DNA of 24,558 nt from JAULUH01 sp032111745 (GTDB lineage Bacteria > Chloroflexota > Anaerolineae > JAAEKA01): the NCBI GenBank assembly GCA_032111745.1, contig JAULUH010000104.1, forward strand, positions 1-24,558, given 5' to 3'. Positions 1 to 6,486 of this stretch are shown piece after piece. The notes below the pieces were generated by a model. The model did no database searches. It had not been told where the DNA came from and saw only the letters and a program-made list of their open reading frames with translations. The position numbers and the translations under genes were made by a program. Each line of letters opens with the position of its first letter. Position 1 is the first letter of the stretch.

Positions 1-533
1 AAGAAGGGGCTCTTGCCCGTGGCCTTCTCGATCAGCGCGGCCATAGCACCACAGGCGGGCACGAGCCCTCCCTCGCTCGGGCCGGCCGGGTCCGGGTTGG
101 TGGCGATGAAGTGCGAGCCCGCCGCCACTAGCCGGATGGCCTTGGTGATCTGCTCGAGGTTGTAGCTGGAGGTCTCCCCCAACACTACGTAGTCGGGATC
201 GATGTCCGTGATGACATACCCAATGCCGTGGATGGCGGACGTCAGGCCGCTCTCGCCAATCACGAAGGCCGTGGCCTTGGGTCGCTGCGAGTGCAGGAAC
301 TGGGCCGTGGCCATGGCCGAGGTGAAGATGCGCTCGGCTGGGATGTCCAACCCGTTCGCAGTCAGCCGGTGGGCCAGGTCACCTGGCGTGTAGAGCGGGT
401 TGTTGGTCAGCACCAGGTACTCGACCTGGGCTGCCTTCAGTCGCGCCAGGAACTCTTCGGCGCCGGTAATCGGCGTGCGGCCGCTAACCAGCACGCCGTC
501 CATGTCGATCAAGTAGTTCTTCTTTGGTGTCAT
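1..533 (-). CDS. NagD-like HAD-superfamily phosphatase (C-terminus beyond window)
   Basis: The reverse strand from the ATG at 533 encodes a protein that is still open at base 1, so about 177 residues are visible. Residues 8-16 read LIDMDGVLV, the HAD motif I with nucleophile Asp10 and acid/base Asp12. LVLTNNP at 40-46 is motif II (Thr43), and a TGKSPF segment at the edge matches the Lys-containing motif III region of the NagD (class IIA) branch, where GKP is usual. The middle part (YVVLGETSSYNLEQI, HFIATNPDP) is also typical of NagD/4-nitrophenylphosphatase-like proteins. Family members dephosphorylate small sugar phosphates, nucleotides or phosphoglycolate in the cytoplasm; the substrate here cannot be told. 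Motif IV lies outside the window. It follows the PIN relic on the same strand with a 133-nt gap; its ribosome site is weak. Confidence 0.88.
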   Translation of the reverse strand, partial: MTPKKNYLIDMDGVLVSGRTPITGAEEFLARLKAAQVEYLVLTNNPLYTPGDLAHRLTANGLDIPAERIFTSAMATAQFLHSQRPKATAFVIGESGLTSAIHGIGYVITDIDPDYVVLGETSSYNLEQITKAIRLVAAGSHFIATNPDPAGPSEGGLVPACGAMAALIEKATGKSPF

Positions 534-666
534 TTTCGTAAAGCCTGCAGCTTCCAGATATGAATGTGCCGGCTGCCTGACCTGTCGGTGAGGTGCTCAG
601 CTCAAGCCAGGTGACGTGTTGAAGCTTCAGCCTGGGGTTCTGTGGGGCCTGAGCTGTGGCAGTCGG
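534..666. other. Intergenic gap without recognised feature
   Basis: This stretch separates the HAD gene from the PIN relic. It contains scattered imperfect inverted segments (AGCTTCAG and CTGAGCT) but no stem with a T-run, no convincing promoter and no coding signal on either strand. Confidence 0.4.
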
Positions 667-789
667 CTAGTTTTTTGGCGTGTACTCTACTCCTGGAACA
701 CCCTTCAGATCTGCGTCTTGTGTCCACAAAGTTGCTTCATACCACTGCGCTGCGGCTAGCACTACACTGTGGATCCCTAGATCGCCCTT
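667..789 (-). pseudogene. Relic of a VapC-type PIN-domain toxin (C-terminal 40 codons)
   Basis: Reading the reverse strand directly after the stop codon of the DUF427 gene gives 40 codons that end in TAG at 667-669. The text includes LAAAQWYEATLWTQDADLKG followed by VPGVEYTPKN. This matches the C-terminal quarter of PIN-domain ribonucleases of the VapC family, where a helix ending in LAA is followed by ATLWTQDADF, with the last acidic metal ligands in the T-x-D-x-D stretch, and a GVRY-like strand. The first two thirds of the toxin, with the start codon and N-terminal acidic residues, are absent. No antitoxin is visible. The frame is the same as that of the upstream DUF427 gene, so an old in-frame deletion or insertion is possible. 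The family match rests on my reading of the motif. Confidence 0.6.
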
Positions 790-1320
790 CTACCAGCCCC
801 AGCTTCCCGGCATTCCTTTGAAGGGCCCTACTACATCGGCGGTAATCCAGCCGCCGTAGAAGCCCCCCGGTTGTGGCTGCACAAGCTCGCCATCGACAGT
901 ACAAGAGTCCATCAGTTGGACGTAGAAGGCCACGTGGTCCTCGAGGGCCTCAAAAGGTGGCGTCGGCCGGGGATAGGCCCAGGCTACATCCCGTGCCGTC
1001 CGGTCGCCCACAGTCACTGTGTAGTAGGCCGCCCGGCCCTTCCACTCGCAGAAGGACCCGTGGTTCGACGGCACCAGGTGCTGCATACGGATGTCCTCTG
1101 GCGGGATGTAATAGGTGGGGGGATGGCTGGTCTCCAGCACCCGCTGGGCGCGACGCGTGTCTGCGATGACCATACCGGCGAAGATCACGCGGATATGCCT
1201 GGCGGTAGCTTCGACCCGTGGTGGCCGGGGGTAGTCCCAGACCGATTCCTGTCCAGGACCGGGTACAATGCGTTGTGGTTCCATGGATGGGATGTTCATC
1301 ACGCCAGGTGCCAATGGCAT
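790..1320 (-). CDS. DUF427 domain protein (NTP_transf_9 family)
   Basis: A 176-residue protein of unknown function. The hallmark segments of DUF427 (Pfam NTP_transf_9) are all present: ESVWDYPRPPRVE at 25-37, a short sheet VIFAGMVIADT at 45-55, TYYIPPEDIRMQHL at 69-82, the SFCEWKGRAAYYTV core at 89-102, and AWAYPRPTPPFEALEDHVAFY at 113-133. It ends in GFYGGWITADVVGPFKG, also usual. DUF427 proteins are small single- or double-domain cytoplasmic proteins with no firmly assigned reaction. The start is uncertain: Met1, Met8 and Met13 are all possible and none has a clear Shine-Dalgarno sequence. The gene lies 23 nt downstream of the S51-like gene and may be the last intact member of that operon. 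Confidence 0.88.
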   Translation of the reverse strand: MPLAPGVMNIPSMEPQRIVPGPGQESVWDYPRPPRVEATARHIRVIFAGMVIADTRRAQRVLETSHPPTYYIPPEDIRMQHLVPSNHGSFCEWKGRAAYYTVTVGDRTARDVAWAYPRPTPPFEALEDHVAFYVQLMDSCTVDGELVQPQPGGFYGGWITADVVGPFKGMPGSWGW

Positions 1321-1343
1321 GTAGCTTCTAGAGGTCGCCGTGG

Positions 1344-2399
1344 CTAGAGCCTCGGCACGGCCTGCGGGCCGTCGGACGTGTCACGAATCTCCCAGCCCAT
1401 CGCCTCGATCTCCTCTCGCAGGCTGTCGGCCCCTACCCAATCACGCCGGGCGCGTGCCGCTTGCCGCTGCTCCAGCCGGCGCAGCACGGTCTCGGGAGGC
1501 TCCTGGGAGGTCGGTGCTTGCTGTGCCGCAAAGGCCGCCGCCACCTGGTGCCAGATAAAGGCGGGGATGCCGGCCTCGGGCTCGGGCCGCCGGTAGGGGC
1601 CCAGCTCGGCCAGGTCGAAGCTGTGCCCATGCGCGATCCACCTGGTGTCGCCACCCCGCACAAGGGTGACGTTGCCTCGGCCCAGCACGCGGCAGGCCTG
1701 TACGGCGAAATCTACGGCCAGTCCTGTATGTTCGTCGATGCCCACAATGGTTACCTGTGGGGGCAGGGCCAGGCGTAGCGGCTCGAAGCGCTCGAGGCCC
1801 AAGAAGCAACGGCTGGTGTCGAGCTCGGTGCCGCCGTCGTTGTTGTTCCAATGCGGCACGAAGATCAGCGAAAGGCCGAACGCGGCGAAGAGGTCCAGGC
1901 CACGATGCCAGAAGGGATCCTCGCCAACCTTGTAAATCTCATACACCGGTAGCGCCATGTGGCTGGCAGCTATAGTGGCGGCACTGGCCAAGGCCAGGCC
2001 CGCACCCTGCCGGTGGCAGGCTAACAGCATGTGCCAGGCCAGGCTGTCTTCCAACTGGCGCACAGCGTAGGTCGGGCTGCCTGGGCCGAGGAAGATGGCA
2101 TTGCCGCGCAGCAGCGGCTCGAGGATGTCCGGGTTATCGGGGCTCATAGGCGAGCCGCGCTTGCGCGCCGGAATCACGGTGACTTGGGGCTGGTAGTTCT
2201 GCAGGCGCTCCACCAGGAAGTCGGCGACGCGGCCCGCCACCCGGGCTGAGTTGAGCTCGAAGCCGGCCGGCGTCTCCAGGATGGACACGCGCAAGGGCTG
2301 TTCCATCCGGCGGAGTAGCCAGTCGAAGATCTTCTGTCCGCTGGCGGAGGTCTCGCCCGAGCCGAACAGCACGACCGGGCCTGGCACTGGCGCCGCCAT
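1344..2399 (-). CDS. Peptidase S51/class I amidotransferase-like protein with CysRS-like C-terminal tail
   Basis: A 351-residue protein. Residues about 8-250 have the cyanophycinase/dipeptidase E (S51) fold pattern: LFGSGETS at 11-18, IFLGPGSPT at 102-110, a nucleophile-elbow-like LALASAAT with Ser139, VPHWNNND with His183, and GIDEHTGLAVD at 220-230 (the GIDE-T motif of this family). These enzymes are Ser hydrolases acting on small peptides or isopeptides; the elbow lacks the canonical GxSAG glycines, so activity and substrate are open. Residues about 303-345 (LLRRLEQ... RRDWVGADSLREEIEAMG.EIRDTSDG) resemble the C-terminal tail of cysteinyl-tRNA synthetase rather than any part of S51 enzymes. 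The ATG lies 3 nt after the stop of the F420-reductase-like gene, so translation is probably coupled. Confidence 0.85.
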   Translation of the reverse strand: MAAPVPGPVVLFGSGETSASGQKIFDWLLRRMEQPLRVSILETPAGFELNSARVAGRVADFLVERLQNYQPQVTVIPARKRGSPMSPDNPDILEPLLRGNAIFLGPGSPTYAVRQLEDSLAWHMLLACHRQGAGLALASAATIAASHMALPVYEIYKVGEDPFWHRGLDLFAAFGLSLIFVPHWNNNDGGTELDTSRCFLGLERFEPLRLALPPQVTIVGIDEHTGLAVDFAVQACRVLGRGNVTLVRGGDTRWIAHGHSFDLAELGPYRRPEPEAGIPAFIWHQVAAAFAAQQAPTSQEPPETVLRRLEQRQAARARRDWVGADSLREEIEAMGWEIRDTSDGPQAVPRL

Positions 2400-2402
2400 G
2401 GG

Positions 2403-3092
2403 CTATCCCCCCGGCAGTCCCGTGATCCGTATACCGGCGTTGTTGATCTTGTAGCGTCGGTTGATCGCGATCAGTAGGGGGGTGAGCGATTCTACGGCGA
2501 CGGCATTGGCAAGCGCGCCAGCGTGGACACCGCGCATGCCCGCAGCCTCGGCTAGCCGTACGGCCACCTCGCGCGCCTCGGTGCTGTCACCGCACACCAG
2601 CACATCGCAGTCGACTGCATGATCGTCCTCGGCCAGGTGTATCGCCGAGACATTTTGAAACGCTGCTACCACGTGCACGCCCTCGCCCAGGAAGCGCTGC
2701 GACTGCACCGCCGCCGGACCTTCCGGGGGCACATAGGCCTGGCTGACCTTGGGCGGCAGCAGGGGCACGGTGACGTCGACCAGTACCTTGCCCGCCATCG
2801 CCGGAGCGATCTGTTCCAGGGTGTCCTGGTGGGCGGCATAGGGCACGCTGAGCACCACGACCTGGCCAGCCTCGGCGGCTGCGAGATTGTCGGTGCCTCG
2901 GATGACTTCCTGGCCCAGCCTCTCGTTCAGCTCGGCGGCGACGCGCTCTCCTTTCTCCCGTTGCCGGGAGCCAATGATAACGTCCAGGCCAGCGGCGGCC
3001 CAACGTAAGGCCAGCCCGGAGCCTTCCTTGCCTGTGCCGCCGATGACGGCGACGGTGTCAAGGGAAACGGAGTCGAATGATGATTCGGTCAC
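2403..3092 (-). CDS. npdG: NADPH-dependent F420 reductase-like oxidoreductase
   Basis: A 229-residue Rossmann protein of the F420H2:NADP+ oxidoreductase family, which passes hydride between coenzyme F420 and NADP(H) in the cytoplasm. Seen: VAVIGGTGKEGSGLALRWA at 15-33 (dinucleotide fold), IIGSR at 39-43 (Ser-Arg for the NADP 2'-phosphate), VVVLSVPYAAH, KVLVDVTVPL, VVAAFQNVSA and the closing ESLTPLLIAINRRYKINNAGIRITG, all characteristic. I place the start at GTG 3092, because a GAGGA site lies 5 nt upstream and the Rossmann strand then begins near residue 13. The frame stays open to an ATG at 3185, but that would overlap the ssnA coding end by 77 nt. The gap to ssnA is 16 nt. No F420 biosynthesis gene is in this window, so use of F420 itself is inferred from the family. 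Confidence 0.87.
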   Translation of the reverse strand: MTESSFDSVSLDTVAVIGGTGKEGSGLALRWAAAGLDVIIGSRQREKGERVAAELNERLGQEVIRGTDNLAAAEAGQVVVLSVPYAAHQDTLEQIAPAMAGKVLVDVTVPLLPPKVSQAYVPPEGPAAVQSQRFLGEGVHVVAAFQNVSAIHLAEDDHAVDCDVLVCGDSTEAREVAVRLAEAAGMRGVHAGALANAVAVESLTPLLIAINRRYKINNAGIRITGLPGG

Positions 3093-3108
3093 AGGTGTCC
3101 TCGTAGTC

Positions 3109-4470
3109 CTATGCGCTGAGCTCCCAGAAGCGCTGCCAGGTGGCTTGCGCCACTTCCCGGCTTTGGGCGGCAATGGCCTCCTCATCCAGGGTCAGCAGCT
3201 GGCGGTTCTTCATGAGCCACCGGCCACCGGCCATGGTGTGGGTCACGTGGCTGCCGCTGACGCCGAAAAGGATGTGCCAGGGCAGGTTTTCGGCACTTAA
3301 GGGGGTCGTAGGATAATAGTCCAGCAGAATCAGGTCGGCCGCTGCGCCCGGGCTGATCTCGCCCAGGGGTTGGGCAAAGAACTGGCGGGCCAATGCAGCA
3401 TTGTGGCCATAGGCCATGGCAATCACCTGTTCGCCCGGTGCTGCCCGCGGGTCGTTACGCCAAACCTTGTGCAGCAGGTAGGCGGTTTTCATCTCCGTGA
3501 ACATATCGTTGGAGAAACCGTCGTTGCCCAGGCAGACGGGCATGCCCCCGCGCACCATGGCAGCCAGGTCAGCTACACCAACCGCGTTGTTCATGTTGCT
3601 GCGGGGCTGGTGGGTTACCCAGGTGCCGGTATCGCGCAAGGTCTCCATCTCCCAGGCATCGATGGCAGTCACGTGGGCCACAATGGTGCGCGGGCCGAGG
3701 ATTCCCCGGCTGTGCAGCCGGTCGATAGTGCGCAGGCCGTATTGAGCCAGGCTGTCCTCCTGGTCAGCGAGGCCTTCCGCAGCGTGGATGTGAAAGCCGG
3801 CATGATCTAAGGCCTCGGCTTCTGCCACACAGCGGGTCAGGGTGTCATCGCTTAAGCTCAAGGAGGCATGCAGGCCGAAGGTGCCCGCCAGTAGGGGAGA
3901 GCCTCCCGTCCGCGTCCGCTTGATGAAACGCGCGTTCTCGGCAATACCCGCCGCAGCGCCCTCAGGCCCGTTGCGGTCTGTCACCTCGTAGCAAAGACAG
4001 GTGCGCAGGCCCGCAGCCTCGACCGCACCGGCAATGATATCCAGGCTACCGTCGATCTCGCTGGGGCTGGCGTGGTGGTCTACCAGGGTTGTGGTGCCGT
4101 GGCGGATGGCGTCTACCAGGCACACCAGGGCGCTGTAGAGCACGCCGTCGTCGTCCAGGGCGCGGTCCAGGGTCCACCACAGCCTCCGCAGGATTTCCGG
4201 GAAATCCCTGGGCGCTGGCCCGGGGATGTAGAGCCCGCGGGCGAACGCGCCGTAGAAATGGGTGTGGGCGCAGATATTGCCAGGCATTAGCAGCCGGCCA
4301 CCGGCGTTCTCGCGCTGGACATCGGGATGTTGCGCTAGCAGGGTCTCACCGTCGCCTACGACGCTGATCTGGCCATCGGTAATCAGCACACCAGCGTTGG
4401 GGAGGACGGAGCTGTTGGCACCGAAGGTGCAGATTGTGGCGTTGTGAATCAATAGCTGGGAATCAGGCAT
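3109..4470 (-). CDS. ssnA: SsnA-type putative aminohydrolase (amidohydrolase superfamily)
   Basis: A 453-residue metal-dependent hydrolase. Metal ligands are visible: His69 and His71 in CAHTHFYG, His229 in GFHIHAAEG, His266 in IVAHVTAID and Asp317 in CLGNDGFSND. The stretch from FYGAFARGL through FPEILRRLWWTLDRALDDD, TTLVDHHASPSEIDGSLD and LCYEVTDRNGPEGAAAGIAEN is the signature I know from SsnA, the aminohydrolase that accompanies selenium-dependent molybdenum hydroxylases (xanthine dehydrogenase-like) and purine breakdown. Family members deaminate or hydrolyse ring amines such as guanine; the exact substrate of SsnA is not settled. A GGAGG site sits 10 nt before the ATG. It heads a tight operon with npdG and the S51-like gene. 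No molybdenum hydroxylase gene is in view. Confidence 0.88.
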   Translation of the reverse strand: MPDSQLLIHNATICTFGANSSVLPNAGVLITDGQISVVGDGETLLAQHPDVQRENAGGRLLMPGNICAHTHFYGAFARGLYIPGPAPRDFPEILRRLWWTLDRALDDDGVLYSALVCLVDAIRHGTTTLVDHHASPSEIDGSLDIIAGAVEAAGLRTCLCYEVTDRNGPEGAAAGIAENARFIKRTRTGGSPLLAGTFGLHASLSLSDDTLTRCVAEAEALDHAGFHIHAAEGLADQEDSLAQYGLRTIDRLHSRGILGPRTIVAHVTAIDAWEMETLRDTGTWVTHQPRSNMNNAVGVADLAAMVRGGMPVCLGNDGFSNDMFTEMKTAYLLHKVWRNDPRAAPGEQVIAMAYGHNAALARQFFAQPLGEISPGAAADLILLDYYPTTPLSAENLPWHILFGVSGSHVTHTMAGGRWLMKNRQLLTLDEEAIAAQSREVAQATWQRFWELSA

Positions 4471-4524
4471 GGTGCGGCGACCTCCGGGTGAGTTGTGGGC
4501 GTGTAGGCCATAGAATGAGGCTTC

Positions 4525-5070
4525 TCAGCGGTCAGGAAGGTGAAACAGGGCCAGGGCCATGTTCAAGGCCCATGACAGCAATCTGAACTCACCGGCTCTC
4601 AGTGCAGATTCAACCTCAGTCCGGCTGAGGAGCAACATCTGCATCTCCTCCAGGTCGTCGGCAGTGGGCTGCCCAGCCTCCTGTGCACGGCGGGCCAAGA
4701 AGAGGTGAGCCGTGCCACAGCCTCGGTTGCCGTCGACAGCATATCGGCCCAGGTCGACCCAGTCCGCTGCCACGTAACCGCTTTCCTCCAGCAGTTCCCT
4801 TTGAGCGGCCGCCAGGGGATCTTCGCCGGGCTCGAGATAGCCGCCGACCGGTGCCAACGAGGTGCCCTCCACTGCATACTTGGTTTGGCGAAAGCAAATG
4901 AAGTGCTGGTCCGAGGTAATGGCGGCAACATTGACATAATCAGGGGTGATCATCCAGGGCCAGTCAGGGATAACCCGGCCATCAGGCAGCTGGACGGCGT
5001 GCTCCTCGACAGATAAGTACCGGCTGTGCTGCAGGATCGGCCGGCGTGAGATGGTTTTCCAGGGCTGCAT
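4525..5070 (-). CDS. NUDIX hydrolase
   Basis: With the start I prefer (ATG at 5070) the protein has 181 residues. The complete Nudix box is present at about residues 77-99: Gly, then E after five residues (GYLEPGE), then REL-LEESGY, giving the GX5EX7REUXEEXGU pattern with all catalytic Glu residues. The N-terminal segment WKTISRRPILQHSRYLSVEEHAVQLPDGR is shared by ADP-ribose/ADP-sugar pyrophosphatase-like Nudix proteins, so cleavage of a nucleoside diphosphate linked to another moiety is likely; the substrate is unknown. A further in-frame ATG at 5106 would add MEPVRFCGTMCD, which does not look like the family. The 5070 start is favoured by an extended -10 element just upstream. The gene lies 54 nt upstream of ssnA and is divergent from the CBS gene. 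Confidence 0.88.
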   Translation of the reverse strand: MQPWKTISRRPILQHSRYLSVEEHAVQLPDGRVIPDWPWMITPDYVNVAAITSDQHFICFRQTKYAVEGTSLAPVGGYLEPGEDPLAAAQRELLEESGYVAADWVDLGRYAVDGNRGCGTAHLFLARRAQEAGQPTADDLEEMQMLLLSRTEVESALRAGEFRLLSWALNMALALFHLPDR

Positions 5071-5077
5071 ATCGCAC

Positions 5078-5086
5078 ATTGTACCA
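5078..5086 (-). promoter_or_regulatory. Extended -10 promoter, NUDIX gene
   Basis: On the reverse strand TGGTACAAT forms a TGn-extended -10 hexamer (TACAAT, 5 of 6 to consensus). Seven bases separate it from the ATG at 5070, so a transcript would begin at or next to the start codon. No -35 match is present at 16-18 nt spacing, which extended -10 promoters tolerate. Confidence 0.4.
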
Positions 5087-5129
5087 CAGAACCTTACAGG
5101 CTCCATGTATGCGGTACCCCGAACCGGCT

Positions 5130-5158
5130 TTGGCCTGTAGCATGTTCCATGCTACAAT
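5130..5158 (+). promoter_or_regulatory. Sigma-A promoter with operator palindrome in the spacer, CBS gene
   Basis: TTGGCC (5130-5135) and TACAAT (5153-5158) are separated by exactly 17 nt. A perfect inverted repeat, TGTAGCATG at 5136-5144 and CATGCTACA at 5148-5156 with TTC between, fills the spacer and runs into the -10 box. A dimeric repressor bound here would block polymerase directly. It also lies about 55 nt upstream of the divergent NUDIX -10, so one protein could control both genes. Confidence 0.65.
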
Positions 5159-5195
5159 CGGCACCAGGCAATAAACCAAGTGGAGGTACCTCCCC

Positions 5196-5597
5196 ATGAA
5201 AAAAGGCAGGACCGTACTTCAAGCGAAGCGTTTTGGCATTCATAGCTGTACCCTTGATACCTCGCTGGTCACTGCAATCCGTCTCATGGTGGAGGAGGAT
5301 ATTGGCAGCCTGGTGGTCACCGACGATCAAGGCCTTCTGGCCGGCGTCATCACGCGCATGGATATCGTGGCAGCGCACATAACCATGGAATCGTGGGCGT
5401 ACCAACCGGTCCATGCCCACATGCGCACGGATGTGCCTGTGGTGAGCCCGCAAACGGCTCTCATAGACGCGGCGCACCTGATGCTGGCCAGCGAATTCCG
5501 GCTAGTCGTGGTCGCCATCGCCGAAGATGGCAAGAAACGACCGCTAGCCATGCTAACGGACGCAGATTTGGCCTATCACCTGGTGAAGGGCGCTTGA
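5196..5597 (+). CDS. Two-CBS-domain protein
   Basis: A 133-residue protein that consists almost only of a CBS pair. The first repeat spans about residues 12-60 (HSCTLDTSLVTAIRLMVEEDIGSLVVTDDQGLLAGVITRMDIV) and the second about 76-130 (VPVVSPQTALIDAAHLMLASEFRLVVVA... PLAMLTDADLAYHL). CBS pairs bind adenine nucleotides (AMP, ATP, SAM) or NAD and act as energy or redox sensors, alone or by docking to enzymes. A GGAGG site lies 9 nt before the ATG and is part of the palindrome GGAGGTACCTCC. The stop is 11 nt before the class IV aminotransferase, so the two are probably co-transcribed from the promoter at 5130-5158. The partner enzyme is unknown. Confidence 0.87.
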   Translation: MKKGRTVLQAKRFGIHSCTLDTSLVTAIRLMVEEDIGSLVVTDDQGLLAGVITRMDIVAAHITMESWAYQPVHAHMRTDVPVVSPQTALIDAAHLMLASEFRLVVVAIAEDGKKRPLAMLTDADLAYHLVKGA

Positions 5598-5608
5598 GGC
5601 GCAGCGCC

Positions 5609-6460
5609 ATGGCATTACCCCGCTGGGTCAGCCGCAACGGCACCCTCATCGAGCCAGCACACGCCTCCATTTCGATCTTCAACCCCGTCATCTACGGTGC
5701 CTTCGGCGTTTACGAGTCAATCCAGCTCTGTTCTGGCGTGATCTTTCTCCTGGAGGATCACCTCGATCGTCTCGCAGGATCGGCCGCAGCCATTGACCTG
5801 GCACTGCCGGCTGATCTGGCTACCATCGGGCACTGGACTCACCAGGTTGTCGCGGCCAATGGATACCAGGATGCCATCCTGCGACTCTTCGCCCTGGGAC
5901 CGAGCCCGGACAACGGGCCGCAGGTCTTCATTTGGCCGGAACCACCCCGGGCGTTGTCGCCTCACGTTTACATAGATGGTGTGGGCGCGGTCACTTACCA
6001 GGGTGAGCGGGCACTGCCCCAGGCCAAGTCCCTCAACACGCTGGTCAATCACATGGCCAAGATGCGGGCCCTACAGGCTGGTGAGCATGAGGGCCTGCTG
6101 GTGGACCGCCACGGCTGTGTCACCGAGGGCTCCTCGAGCAACTTCTTCGTGGTGCAGGATGGCCACTTGCTGACCGCGAGATCCGAGGACGTGCTGGCTG
6201 GGGTCACGCAGCAGGAGGTCCTCAAGCTGGCCGATCGTCTGGCAGTTCCGGTGAAACGCCAGCCCATCCCTCTGGCAGAGCGAGATCGCTGGGAGGAGGC
6301 CTTTCTCACCAGTACCAGCCGGCACGTGTTGCCCCTGGTGAGGCTCAACGGACAGGCCATCGGCAGCGGAAGCCCAGGACCAGTGACGGGTCGCCTGCGG
6401 GAGGCTTTCGAGGAATCCTTCCAGGCTGTACTAAGTGCCGCCGCTGCGGCTGAGATTTAG
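5609..6460 (+). CDS. Class IV PLP-dependent aminotransferase (D-amino acid/branched-chain/ADC lyase type)
   Basis: A 283-residue fold-type IV PLP enzyme of usual length. The Schiff-base lysine is Lys140 in QAKSLNTLVNHMAK; the family's Glu that binds the pyridine nitrogen is Glu173 in VTEGSSSNFF. An early strand VSRNGTLIEP, FGVYESIQ with LEDHLDRLAGSA, and the late LTSTSRHVLPLV segment complete the pattern. Such enzymes include BCAT (IlvE), D-alanine aminotransferase (Dat) and aminodeoxychorismate lyase (PabC); the sequence alone does not separate them safely. The reading frame is open upstream into the CBS gene, but homology begins at the ATG 5609, preceded by GAGG at 9-10 nt. It follows the CBS gene by 11 nt and ends 26 nt before the convergent parB stop. 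Confidence 0.87.
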   Translation: MALPRWVSRNGTLIEPAHASISIFNPVIYGAFGVYESIQLCSGVIFLLEDHLDRLAGSAAAIDLALPADLATIGHWTHQVVAANGYQDAILRLFALGPSPDNGPQVFIWPEPPRALSPHVYIDGVGAVTYQGERALPQAKSLNTLVNHMAKMRALQAGEHEGLLVDRHGCVTEGSSSNFFVVQDGHLLTARSEDVLAGVTQQEVLKLADRLAVPVKRQPIPLAERDRWEEAFLTSTSRHVLPLVRLNGQAIGSGSPGPVTGRLREAFEESFQAVLSAAAAAEI

Positions 6461-6486
6461 AGCAGGTACACCCCCCCTTGGCTGTC

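Noticed and set aside
2403..3185. ATG at 3185 as start of the F420 reductase-like gene
   Set aside because: It would overlap the ssnA coding end by 77 nt and add a basic, low-complexity N-terminus; GTG 3092 has a GAGGA site and fits the family.
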